A program made the translations under genes and the position numbers. The notes under the pieces were generated by a model. That model was not told where the DNA came from. It made no database searches and saw only the letters and a program-made list of their open reading frames with translations. DNA of 64,000 nt from Pleurotus djamor (Eukaryota; Basidiomycota; Agaricomycetes; Agaricales; Pleurotaceae): NCBI GenBank assembly GCA_029747585.1, contig JAPEVF010000170.1, positions 17,354 through 81,353 on the forward strand, written 5' to 3'. This document shows, one piece after another, positions 12,792-23,380 of the stretch. Within the stretch, counting starts at the first letter, position 1. Every line of letters starts with the position of its first letter.

Positions 12792-15050
12792 GGTTTAAGT
12801 ATCGATCTAGCCGATGGCGACGATGTCTAAGGGTATTAAGGACGAATGGACAGTGCGAACTTGGAGGTAGAGATTGAACTAATTCAAGTGACGCGAGTCC
12901 GGCGCTTCTGAGTCTAACGCGATGGATTGGTGTCTTCCAAAATAGGCAACTACGTTTAGCCGAGTCGCGCCTACTTCCATCATCATGGGACTGAGAGTAT
13001 GATGGAAACTGTACGGGTTAGACATCAGATCTTTAAACTTGAACTTATAAGACTCAAGCGCAAGTCTTCAATGAACACGAACGATATCATATGTATGGCT
13101 TGTCTGAGGTCACTGGCCTGGAGGCTGGAGGTCCGAGGAGTGGAAGCGCTCAGCACTTTGTCACATCAGCGCTCAGCCCACATCGATGCATCCATCTTCT
13201 TTTCTTTTCCTCAACTCGTGAGTCAATGGTGCTTGATTGCGCCCAATCCAACTGACTATGATTGAGCAGCCCAGAAATTCTTGACAGCGACTCGTTGTCC
13301 TTTTCTGCGAAACATGTATCCCGTCTCCTCCTTTCGTCGCTGTGTCTTACATTTTGGTCCGCAACCATTTTCAGCGAATGCGCGCTGGTTGCAATAGATA
13401 ATATGTTTTTGGTTCTTTTCGTTGGGTAAGTAAACAAATGTGCTTCACGGATTCCTAGATGAATTCCAGAGTAGTGTGACTGCGGCTGTCTTTGGATGCG
13501 CTGCTCATAGGATTGAATTCCCGTCTACGCGGCTGTCCAAAATCGTTCATCCGTGGGCGCAGACCTCCGGATTCATTGCGGATTTCGCTGGGACCCTCAC
13601 TGGTTCGTCCATGTTCCAGTGTTGAACGACTGATTCTCAGAAATAGGGTCCGTTTTAGCTACACAGAAAATATCACCCTCCGCCCAAGCAATGATTCTTC
13701 GTCATCTAACAGACTTGGTTCATGCCTTGGGGTTCACTTTCGATGAAAGTTGGGGACTTTCCAGTAACCGCTCACGCGGACAAAGTCTCTCCTCTCCTGT
13801 GAAGCCCCATGCGCAATTGCAGCATACCCATCAAGCGGTTTCAAAGCTTTTGGCGCCTCTTCGCGTTCTCAAGTCATCCCTTTTGTTTCTGGGCCACGCT
13901 TTTCCATCCAGTGAAAGTCTTGACGAAGCCACCGTATCACGCCAAGCGTGGATCGACTTGGTCTGTTATACCCTTACTACTGTAATCTGTGTCTCACCCC
14001 TTTTAGTACATGTTAATCTTGCGAATGAAACGACTTAATGACATCGACAAGACTACTGCCGGTATGTGGCGTAGTCTGGCCATATGCTCACACTTCGCTG
14101 ATATTGGTAACACATTCAGCGAGTCTCCTTCTCTCGTTAGATATGCTCAAGGCTCACCTTGAGTCGATCCCTCGCCTCACCGACGCCTCCTACCCGTCAG
14201 TCATTCCTTTAAACCTTTATTATACCCTTTGACTTATCTAAAGCCAGATACGTCATTCCCTTATGGATTTCAATCATTATATACAGCTATGCATTATTGG
14301 TTTGTCCCCGTTCCTTTTCTCCCTCTTGATAACATTCGGTGCCGACAAAAATGTTACAAATAGCCCTTCGGTCTCTTAATCTGGGGTTGGTTCTGCGTGC
14401 CAGGTACTCTGTGTTTCGTTGAGTCCATCCTTGGCATCTGCTTCCACAGAAGACTAACCCCTCTTTAGTCGTTGGCTCTAATGGGTGGCATGATGATAGG
14501 AGATATTCATGACGGCGAGTCCTTAGTTCGCATGATTGCAACATACTTATATTGACCACATCTTTGTTGCTTTCCAGATGCAATTGATCGCTGTTCGTAT
14601 CAATACCTTGTGCACCGCACAATTTACCATTCAAATGCTGACACTTCGGTTATAGGCTTCAAACGTTGCGCGTTGGGCGCCGTTGAATTTCACAACACAC
14701 CCGCTTGACGCGATTCCGTTGTTAATATTTTTGCAGCAAGAGGTGTACTCTAGAGGATCTACCTAAGGATTTTTATAATGTATACACTAGCTCTCTCTTC
14801 TCTGACCGTCTACCTGGACTGCCTTTGCACCTACTAATAGGAATGGAATGTCACTTCGTAAATCCTCGTTCCAAAAGACCAAGGTTTATGACAAAGGATC
14901 TTTGAACTATCCGCGATACTTACTACCTCGATACTCCCAAGGCTGACCAGGGCCCGGGATTGGTTTTGCAGGGTCCTAAGTATATAGTGAACGAACACAA
15001 GCGCTCGTACAGGGCCATAGAAGGATGGTATTTAAGTGTGTGTCTCTAAG
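12792..15050. other. 2.2-kb region with an unassigned, possibly degenerate coding stretch (13440-14290)
   Basis: Between the phosphatase start and the 3' end of the Svp26-like gene, several + strand frames are open: 13440-13625, 13691-14038 and 14038-14232. They have plausible composition (for example HLTDLVHALGFTFDESWG and AVSKLLAPLRVLKSSLLFLG). They cannot be joined into one convincing spliced model and show no domain I recognise. This could be a fast-evolving gene or a relic. The 14290-15050 part shows nothing. Confidence 0.3.
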
Positions 15051-16143
15051 CTAAGAGGAAGCCAGGGTACCAAGCGAGGAACTAGGTTTCAGCCCGAGGC
15101 CTTGTAGTTCACCGACTGGTCGCCGGACAAGGTTGCTCGACCGACGAGGGGGTGTAGCTAGCTTAAAGTTCGAGTCGTTCAAGTCCGAGTTTCCACTAGG
15201 TACTCTTGGTGATGGGGGAGGAGGCGAAGAAAATCGCGATGGATGGAAAGAAGGGGAACTGGGAACCGGCGAGTGCGGTGCGATCAATCCTTCCCCTGTA
15301 CCCTTTCGTTTCCTCGACAGCACACTCGGCAGAGCTTCTGAGACAATCGACCTGAACAGAGAACCGCGAGACGGTGCAGGTTGTTGTCTCGACAGAGATG
15401 GAGTTGATGGATCGGCGGCTGAGTTTGGTTTAGCAGAAGACTAGTCACTGGAGCATGGTAGATAAATACCTGATGATACGGGTAATGCATTATCATTTGC
15501 ACTGAGGCTCAGGAAAAGGAAGAGAGGCGCAAGCCATACACAAATGGCGAAGAACGTCGCGGTCTCCCCAAAACTGTAAGACGGTTGACCAGCTTCTCGG
15601 AATGTTCTGGCGTGGTTGTTGTAGTTGGCCAAGCGCGAGAAGTGGAAGAACCATAAGAAGTGATCTGCAATGACTAGAGCACATGAGGCGATGAAGGATA
15701 TCGATGTGAGAGAAATAATGGGCCATGTAGTAGAGAAGTTTTGGAGGTACACCAGATGGCAGAGTATTGAGAACGCGACATGCGTCAGAGGAAGGGAGTC
15801 GAAGAGATATAAGAGGACATGTAGAGCGATAATCGCCTAATAGAAATTGTCAGTCTGGGCATGCACTTGAGACAAGAAAACACGTACGTAGATACCCTTC
15901 TCTCCGATGAATTTAGACTGCCTCGAGTGTTCCTCTATTAGCTCTGAGACGTAAAGCAAGCCGCTCGCTATAGAAGTTTATTTAACTCATATTTCGTATG
16001 GAGAACAATGGTTCGTACCCAGCGAAAGTGTGACGAAAGCGAATGCCGCGAAGAAGGCGAGGTAACTTTGAAGTGGCTTCAGCGTGTATTTTCGTGTTTT
16101 CATTCCACGGCTTGACTCACCTCGTGTAATATAGTATGGTCAT
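15051..16143 (-). CDS. Svp26 / Erv26 / TEX261-like ER-Golgi membrane adaptor
   Basis: The start is the ATG at 16143 (MTILYYTS after splicing) and the stop is at 15051-15053. Small introns separate YLAFFAAFAFVTLSL, ASGLLYVSELIEEHS, and the long exon with at least three more hydrophobic segments. Diagnostic stretches are SASGLLYVSEL, ADHFLWFFHFS and the block TFFAICVWLAPLFLFLSLSA followed by NDNALP, which match TEX261/Svp26. The family acts as a COPII adaptor that exports or retains Golgi glycosyltransferases in the early secretory pathway. An intron of 51 bp lies near 15430-15480. The C-terminus carries a Ser/Pro-rich cytosolic extension of roughly 110 residues (ending SSLGTLASS) that the short metazoan proteins lack. 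Divergent from the Did2 gene across 205 bp. Confidence 0.87.
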
Positions 16144-16348
16144 TGACAGAAACGGCGGGCAGTGTCAGATCGAGTCGACAATTGTCACCGCTGAGCGATG
16201 TCGTCAAGATGTCGTCGCTGGAGGGACAGTGGAAGGATGAGAAGAGGTTCACTTAGCGCCCTTAGGCATTAGCGCCACACGCTTCCCTATATCAGCTAAT
16301 AGCTGTATTGCTCTTCTCTCCCTCGTCCAACTTGAAGCAACCGCAACG
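16144..16348. promoter_or_regulatory. Bidirectional promoter between the Svp26-like and Did2-like genes
   Basis: Two copies of the motif TTAGCGCC occur at about 16254-16276 in this 205-bp divergent intergenic region. The same core appears in promoter-like repeats at 38368 and 39848 and near 52268. Its function is inferred from position only. Confidence 0.4.
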
Positions 16349-17180
16349 ATGAGCAACTTAGAAAGTCAGCATCGATACTCATTTGCATGCCTCGGAGGCA
16401 GCTGATCTTTATTAGAAACACTGTTTCAGCTCAAGGTATTACATTCCACAGGCCTCAGTGACTGCGGTTTATTGAACATCCTTCCCTAGTTCACTGCGAA
16501 GACTCTAAGCCGTCAGGCAAAGAAAGCGCAGAAAGATGAAAATACAGAGAAGTCGCGGCTGAAGAAAGTGAGCTTCGGTGGCACTTCCCTTGCATGGGTT
16601 ACAACTGACGCTTTCGACAAGGCGCTACAGCAGGGCAATAACGATGGTGCGAGGATATACGCTGCGAACGCCATAAGGAAGAAGTCAGAAGCCCTCAATC
16701 TCCTCAGACTATCCAGCCGCATCGACGCTGTCGCCAGTCGAGTTGAAACCGCCGTCACGATGAGGCAAGTCACCGGAAACATGACGTCGGTCGTAAGAGG
16801 CATGGATCAGGCCATGAACAGTATGAACCTCGAGCGAGTGCGTAGCCTTAGTTTCGAACTCCCTCCAAACATTAACACACTCCTCATTGTCCCAGATTTC
16901 CTTGGTAATGGACAAGTTCGAAACACAGTTCGCGGACATGGATGTGCAGACCTCATACATGGAAGACGCCATGTCAGCAACGACCGCAGTATCCACACCG
17001 CAAGACCAGATAGATCAGCTCATGCGGCAGACGGCCGAGGAAGCTAACATTGAGCTACAACACGATCTCCAAGCCAAGGATCTCGCAGCTGTCCCTGATC
17101 TCGCAGCTCCGAAGGAGAAGGTCGGCGAGGAGGATGATAAACTGGCTGAACGCCTCAGAGCTCTTCGACCTGCGACATGA
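16349..17180 (+). CDS. Did2 / Vps46 / CHMP1-type ESCRT-III protein
   Basis: Five exons (16349-16364, 16416-16435, 16490-16567, 16622-16837, 16896-17180) encode about 204 residues. The basic N-terminal helix ([14 protein letters not shown]) is followed by the conserved [18 protein letters not shown] block, [13 protein letters not shown], then [14 protein letters not shown]. The C-terminal MIT-interacting motif region is [12 protein letters not shown]. The gene structure with two very short first exons is typical of basidiomycetes. The protein is a late ESCRT-III subunit that recruits Vps4 and Ist1 in multivesicular-body sorting. The short first exon (16 nt) was accepted because the MSNLEK-TLFQLK-FTAKTL join is in frame and matches the family N-terminus. 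Confidence 0.93.
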
Positions 17181-17693
17181 CCTTCTCGTTACACCGTATA
17201 TCTAGTTTCTTGACTTCCTATCCTCATCGACCGTACATTGGAATGACATGGAATATAATCATCCACACAAGATAGAGTGACATTACTAAAGTATATGACA
17301 GAACGTAAACACAGCATTGGAACCATAACGAGAGCAAGCATTATGTAGCATGACATGGGCATGGACATGGCGTGAAGAAATGGCGAGGCATAAACATGAA
17401 CAAGAACATGCAAGTCATAGAAGAGGCTGCCAGCTAGCGGAACGTAGGGTACAAAGAAATCGCAAAAGAGTAACGTATAACAAGCCCAAAAAGCGAGTAG
17501 AGGTAATCAATAAAGAAGAATAAAATCTATGTCAATGGGAACCCAAGAAAAGCGAAGATGAATGCCAGCCGATATTAAATGCGCATGTGGTATACATAAA
17601 TGAGGGGGAAATGCTTAACGAGATAAATAACAGGAACGCACAGCGTCTGTGATGGGTGGGGTAGCGCAGGTGTGCTTGGGATGTGGGTGTGGT
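17181..17693. other. Tail-to-tail intergenic region
   Basis: About 510 bp between the stop codons of the Did2-like gene and the Ser-rich gene on the opposite strand. It is A/T-richer than its neighbours, contains AATAAA-like stretches near 17510-17525, and shows no coding potential. It probably holds both 3' untranslated regions. Confidence 0.5.
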
Positions 17694-20600
17694 TTAGGCG
17701 TTTTGAAGTATGATTCGCATGAAACTATCGAGGAGGCGATCTTTCCCCGCCCTATCGAGGTTTGGAGTGCGTGACAGAAGACGTTCTACGCAGGCTAAGA
17801 TACCAGTCGGGCCATCCAAAGGAATCTGCTTAGCATCGAACCGACGAACATCTATGACAAAGGAGGGTGAACAGCGATGAGCGAGGTGTGAAAAGAGTAC
17901 GATGAGACGCGAAAACTCACAGTTCCTAAATGCAGCATATGAATCCTCATCAAGAACGGTCCGAAAGATTTCTGCAATATCGCGACCAGCTTTTGAGAGA
18001 TCGGTAGCGCTATCTCCAGCGGCAGGAACATTCCTCTGGGTCCTTCCATTCTCGCCGCGACGTGATACAGAAGCAGACCGTCCGAATGGGAGTAGAGCTT
18101 CTTCCTTCACTTTGCTTGGGGCCCACGACAATCCTAACCCAAGGTCAAGCGAACGTCCTTTCGTAGCGGACCGGTGTCCAGCATTTGATCTACCCTCGAG
18201 GGATGTCGTCTCACGAGGCGGTGGATTCGAGCGGTCGTTGCCTCTGTAACCGAAACCAACTCGATGAGTCCTAGACTCAGCATGCGGTTCAACTACAGCA
18301 TNCTCCCACCATTCCCCCATCGCGAGGCCGTTGCTGTTGTTGTCTAGCAAAGCCTTCAGCAGAAGCAGGGCTGGGATTGGTACCTGCAGAATAGGTAGGC
18401 GACGGGACTGGCGGCTCGAACGGGAACGGTCCATGGCCAACGCCTCCACCAAGAAGTTTTGCTATTCCGCCAACAACTTTTCGTCCACTGGATCGGCCGA
18501 AACTAGAGTTCAGACCTGCTGCACTAGACGCGGTGGTGTGCGCCGAGGAGCCAGTGTGGTCGGGTTCCAAAGGTCCATCAGGCAGGTTCCGATGTTTCTC
18601 TCGACCATTGGTGCGTGAATCCTTAGTCGACCTCCTTACCGGTGGTATTCTTGTGCCAGATCCATTCCCATTGGCGACACTTTCCCGACTCTGGTTCACA
18701 CCGCTCCCACCAGTCCGACTGGTTAATGCACTTCCTCCACTTGTACTTCCACCGCTAACACTCCTTGCCATAGTGCTGGCTTTTCCAGAGGCGACCCCAC
18801 TCCATCCAGGTCTCTCAAAGTCAAAGCTACCATGTTTTGTTCCGCGACTTGTTAGATGTGTCTTTGGGGGACCAGAGCTACGTGTAGAGTGGCCATGATT
18901 CGTATGGCCTGATGAACTCGCTGGTCGGCGTCGTTCCTTTTCTTTCTCCTTGCCATTACTACGAGATTTATGTCTTGGAGGTTCGGCGTAACCACTATCC
19001 GCTGAAAGGCCTCCCAGGCGGCCCTCCTCATCTACTATGGCCATGGGTTGCCATGTTGTGCCTTCAGACTCTATCGTGTCGAGTTTCGGTGGCGGTGAAC
19101 GAGTCGAAGACGTGCCGGTTTTGACAGGTGTGGCTGGCGTGGTCATGATGCGAGGTACGCCATTTGTGACAATAGGGTATGTGGAGCTTGCAGCAGGGGG
19201 ATAGCGAGAGGATGTCGGTAGAGGGGGAGGAGGAGAAGTATATGAAGATGAATTGGCGGAAGTTCTGGAGGTTGCAGAGTCCATGCTTCCGCCTAGCCTA
19301 CTCCGTCGATGTGACTTAGACTTGGGTAATATGGGAGCTGATACTACGGGGGCATTGAGTGATGAGTTCGACAGGCTAGGATCTTGAGCGGGTTGTGTGC
19401 GTGTTCTGGAGGAGCTGCGTCCTAATAATGCAAGTTAATTCAAACCATGCGCAAACAGCAGAGTAAACGCGGGCTACGAACCTCTGAGCAGCATCACAAG
19501 CTTCGATCCCGATCCAGTTCTCTTCGGGGCGCCGTCGTTTGTTGATTGGGAGTGTGTGTTTGAAGAGGTCGTCCATGACCGTGATTGTGATGAGGATGCA
19601 GTGGATTGAGAGGCATTGTAGTCAATGGACTGTCCCGGGAAGTGCGACGATGGTAGTTCTTCCGGGTCATGCGCACGTCCCGAAGGCCCTGGGCTGCTAG
19701 GCCGCGAGCTAAATGATAATTTTCTCGTACCAGTGAGGCCAAATAAGTTATTGAGCTTTTTACGAGCCCCCGATGTCTTGGAAGGTAAGGACGACGAAGC
19801 CGAAGTATCTTGACGGGACGGGCGGGCATTCTCTTGTAAGCTGCTAGGGTCAAGTGGTTTCGCCGACCTTGGCTTGGCTATGCGAGACTGGGTGGGGGTT
19901 CGGGGTGTAATCGTGGTATTCGTCGTATTCGTGGCAGTCGTGGTAGAAGATAAGGGACGCGAGGGAATTCTAGAAGCAGGTTTCGTGCCAGCCTTTGCTG
20001 TTTTGTTAGAGCTCGGACTGCTCAAGACGGAAGACGTGGGTCTTTCCATGGCACCTGAAGCAGACTCTCCAAGGTCGGAATACCGAGAGTTCGCTGGTAC
20101 GGGCGGTGTGGGGGAGGGGGCGCGAGACCGGGTCGCTGAGCGGGAACGGGAGCGATACAGGAAGTTGTAGAACTGCAATGTTGAAGGGATCAATTTGACA
20201 ATGAATTGTGGTCCTGGAATGTCAGTCAACCGTCACGTGTGGTGGTGGTAGGCCACATACCCTGTTCTCCGACTTGCGCTTCCCACTGGCGGCGGTCCTC
20301 TCTGACGAGGTCGAGTCAGGCAAGAACATGTCCTGGTGTCCAACGATCTGCGGTTCGTACGACTTTGGGACGAGTTCATCGGCATAATCCGCCTCGAGCA
20401 CAACACTTGCTGGTCCGTGTGATTGCTGAGGATTTAATGAGTACAAGGGATTGATTGATTGAGATTTGCAACCCGCAAATGGCATCCATCAAGGCCAAAA
20501 ACGCACCTCTGGCTCCTGGAAGGGAATGATACCTCGAGTGCGACGAACTGGACGACTCAGGAGAGAGGAACTCGAAGAAAACTAACCAGAAGATCAAAAA

Positions 20601-20854
20601 CCAGCCTACACGTGTTAGGCACGTTCCCATAAGCAATATTGCGACCAACTCACATCCTTGGGGAATTTCCTGAAGGCTAATCTCAGACTGCGTGTTTTTC
20701 TTGTTGAACCTTCTGGGAAATCCGGGGGCAATGCGGGCTCTGGTTCTTCCATCAATTCGGAGTTTGAGGATGGCGAAAAGGTTGTCGATGTCGATGAGGA
20801 CGGCGGACAAGACGACTGACTGGATGAGGATTGGCTTGAGTATTTTCTGAGCAT
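17694..20854 (-). CDS. Large Ser/Pro/Thr-rich protein of unknown function with a conserved C-terminal helical segment
   Basis: Exons run from about 20854 down to the stop at 17694-17696. The best-supported chain covers 20430-17694. It includes the segment EDRRQWEAQVGEQGPQF after a 59-bp intron, a long low-complexity Ser/Thr/Pro-rich region, a 19430-19490 intron, and more disordered sequence. A short conserved-looking C-terminus follows (FRTVLDEDSYAAFRNY, then VRRFDAKQIPLDGPTG). The latter two are joined across an intron at about 17860-17930. The N at 18302 breaks the frame and ignoring it restores it. The N-terminal exon model (from MLRKYSSQSSS at 20854) is uncertain. No known domain is recognised. 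Its composition suggests a disordered scaffold or regulatory protein, but this is inference. Confidence 0.6.
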
Positions 20855-21921
20855 CGTTGGAGGAAACGGCGCATGGGAATGGTAACAATGTTTGGCACTG
20901 AGACAAGTTGGTTCTAGGGTTAATGTCCGTTGAGACCCCCCTGAAATGCTCCTAAACTCACATCCACCAACTATATCCCTCTTGCAAGTTGCTGAAGTTG
21001 CTTCCCACTGACGCCTGCGTGATACAGTAGGATTCAGTCAAAATCAACAAATCTTTTCGAGGAACCTTTTTTGACCTCAAACTTGCCTCAAACTCTTTGT
21101 TTTATCACTTTAGAAGGCAAAAGGAATCTATTCCGCGAATTGGTCTCCAAAACCTTGACCACATGTATATTTTGAGTAGTAAAACAACTAATATTTACTG
21201 CTAAACATCAGGGATTGTGTTTTTCTTCCCCATAACACTGCTGGGGAGATCAAAATTACTTTAGGAGGAACAGGGGTGGGCGCCTAGGAGTCTGACTGGG
21301 CGCTCGGCGCTTGCACGACAGCCGCCATCCATGAACTGACAACTCCAGCCCCGAATGCAGGATTTCTCAAAGTGAGGCAACTTATCAATACCTTTAGCCC
21401 AAAAACGGTTCGTATTAACTCTATCTTCTATAGAAAAATTTGGAATATTGGAGGAAAAACTCCGGAGGTGGTTCTTTGTACTCTGTCGGCCAATCCAACT
21501 TCTTTCCCCCTCCCCACTTTCTCTCAGTCACCCTCCACATCCCTTAGCGTGGGTCGGCTGGTCTAGGACTCCAAGCCAGCGGAATTCTAGAATCCTGGCC
21601 ATGCTCTGTCCCAACCTCGCTTTCTCACTAGTGACTTTGCATTCCGCTTTCAAAGCACGGGTTCAGACCTCTCCTTTTCTTCTCCTATTCTTCCACTCCT
21701 TGAAAATCACGTGTCAAATGAGTCACGTGATTACCCGGCCAGCCCGGGCCCCTAGTACTACCTACGCTTTGCCTACGCTTTCAGGAATCAGATACGACAT
21801 TGAACCTTGGGACAACGAAATCCAAGTCTATACGTACAGATTCATGTGAGTTTAGCTTTCCGAATCAAAGTAGAATTTCTTTGTCCCTTATTCCCCCACC
21901 GCCGCCGAGTTAGCTCGTACC
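20855..21921. other. Intergenic region upstream of PEX14
   Basis: About 1.07 kb between the divergent Ser-rich gene and PEX14. No recognisable protein is encoded. The part at 21050-21250 is A/T-rich and that at 21480-21700 is pyrimidine-rich. A pair of E-box palindromes lies at 21707-21730, listed separately. Confidence 0.4.
21707..21730. promoter_or_regulatory. Paired CACGTG E-boxes upstream of PEX14
   Basis: TCACGTG at 21707-21713 and the perfect palindrome TCACGTGA at 21723-21730 lie about 200 bp before the PEX14 ATG. CACGTG is the known core site for fungal bHLH factors such as Cbf1/Pho4 relatives. Two sites 16 bp apart (start to start) make chance less likely, but function is inferred. 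Confidence 0.4.
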
Positions 21922-23264
21922 ATGGCAGACGTTCCCCCCACCACCACCGGAAGTGAGGCCTCACCCTCACTTCCAATGCCCTCCTCTATGGACCGCGCCG
22001 AGCTAATTTCGCGGGCTCGTACCTTCTTAACCTCGCACCAAGTCCAGAACCAGGACATATTCGCAAAACGACGCTTTTTGTCTGAGAAAGGGCTATCTGA
22101 ATCCGAGGTCGATAGCCTACTCCGGGAGCTGGTGAGTCCTTTCAGTACTTGTCTCCGTCCTGTCTACCCACCTCCGAAAGCCTCATCAATTGCCGATGGT
22201 TCCCCCTCGCACATATCCATCTCTACCACCGTCTGCTCTTCCGGCTCTAATATCCGGTATACTCAGAGCGTTCGGATGGCTTTTGGGGGGCTCTACTGTT
22301 CTTGTTCTTCTCTACCATGTGCGTCGTTCATTTCCCCGCTGGGGTTCAACCTTACAACATCTACTGTTAGAGGTTCCTTCTCCCCCGTATCACTCGGACG
22401 GCCGTAGCACGCCAGTCTATTACATCGCACCACTTGTCATTGATGCGGAAGCTCACAACGAACCTCGCTGCACTCAAGGAATCTCAGTCCGAGTCCTACT
22501 CCATTCTCCCGCGTCCAGAGCCCTACAAAGAACCCGCCGAATTGGCCCAATGTGCTTCTATTGATGCCATCCTTAAGCGCAACCTTTCGCCTGCAGAAAT
22601 CCACCCAATAACCCTTCTGCGATGTGCCATATCTGATTTCACCAAATTACATAAAGATGAAGCTCCTACCACTGAAGAACTGTTCCAAATTATGGAAGCC
22701 AAGCTTCCCGAACTCGCGTCCGAAAGTGGTGCCGACATGGAGGTACGTTGGAAAACGGCCCTTCTCAACTATCCTAACGTTAACCTTATCAGAACGCGCT
22801 TTGGGACACCCTTACAACGTGTCCCTTCTTCACGGGTTCTCAAGAGGACTCTAACACCCCTTCGCCAGCACCTAGACAAACACGATGGACATATAACCCG
22901 CCAACCCCGCAGGCCCCAACCCCCATGCAAGCGTCGCTACATTCACTCTCTACCGCCATGCCTCAGAAGGGAAAATCAGAACCGACATCAACTGTTCGCC
23001 AACACGCGTTACAAGCACTGACGAACTTGACAGGCTATATCAGCACACAAGTTTATTTGCCTTATCGCCCCCCTGGTATCAATACTTCGTTGGGTCCAGC
23101 TGAGGACGAGATGCGCCGAGAAATCCGTGCTCTCAAAGGTCTTGTGTTGAATAGGTATGTCGCTATCCATCAGTACCCCTTCTTCTTACTCATTAGTACT
23201 TGTCAGGCGTTCGTTCATGCCCTCACTGCCGCGAGCAAATACGATAAACGGTGTTCAATGCTAG
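21922..23264 (+). CDS. Peroxin-14-like peroxisomal docking protein
   Basis: Five exons (21922-22131, 22181-22318, 22371-22742, 22793-23154, 23207-23264) join in frame to about 380 residues. The N-terminal Pex14 domain is clear: RAELISRARTFLTSHQVQ, then KRRFLSEKGLSESEVDSLL, the Pex5/Pex19-binding three-helix fold. A Pro-rich linker and one hydrophobic segment follow (ALISGILRAFGWLLGGSTVL and the next residues), then a coiled-coil-like region (SLMRKLTTNLAALKES). The C-terminal half is divergent. Pex14 forms the docking and translocation complex for cargo-loaded Pex5 in the peroxisomal membrane. The start ATG immediately precedes the conserved domain. Confidence 0.85.
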
Positions 23265-23380
23265 ATTAGATTACTATACTTCCGTTATCTCGATCATGTT
23301 ACGTCATAAAGGGTCGTACATATTGTGGAATGCAAACTCCAAGTTCGCATTCTTGAACTTGAACCACCACCATCGATCCC

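Noticed and set aside
15133..15444. Plus-strand frame opposite the Svp26-like C-terminus
   Set aside because: Antisense of the Ser/Pro-rich tail, giving Gly/Glu-rich nonsense.
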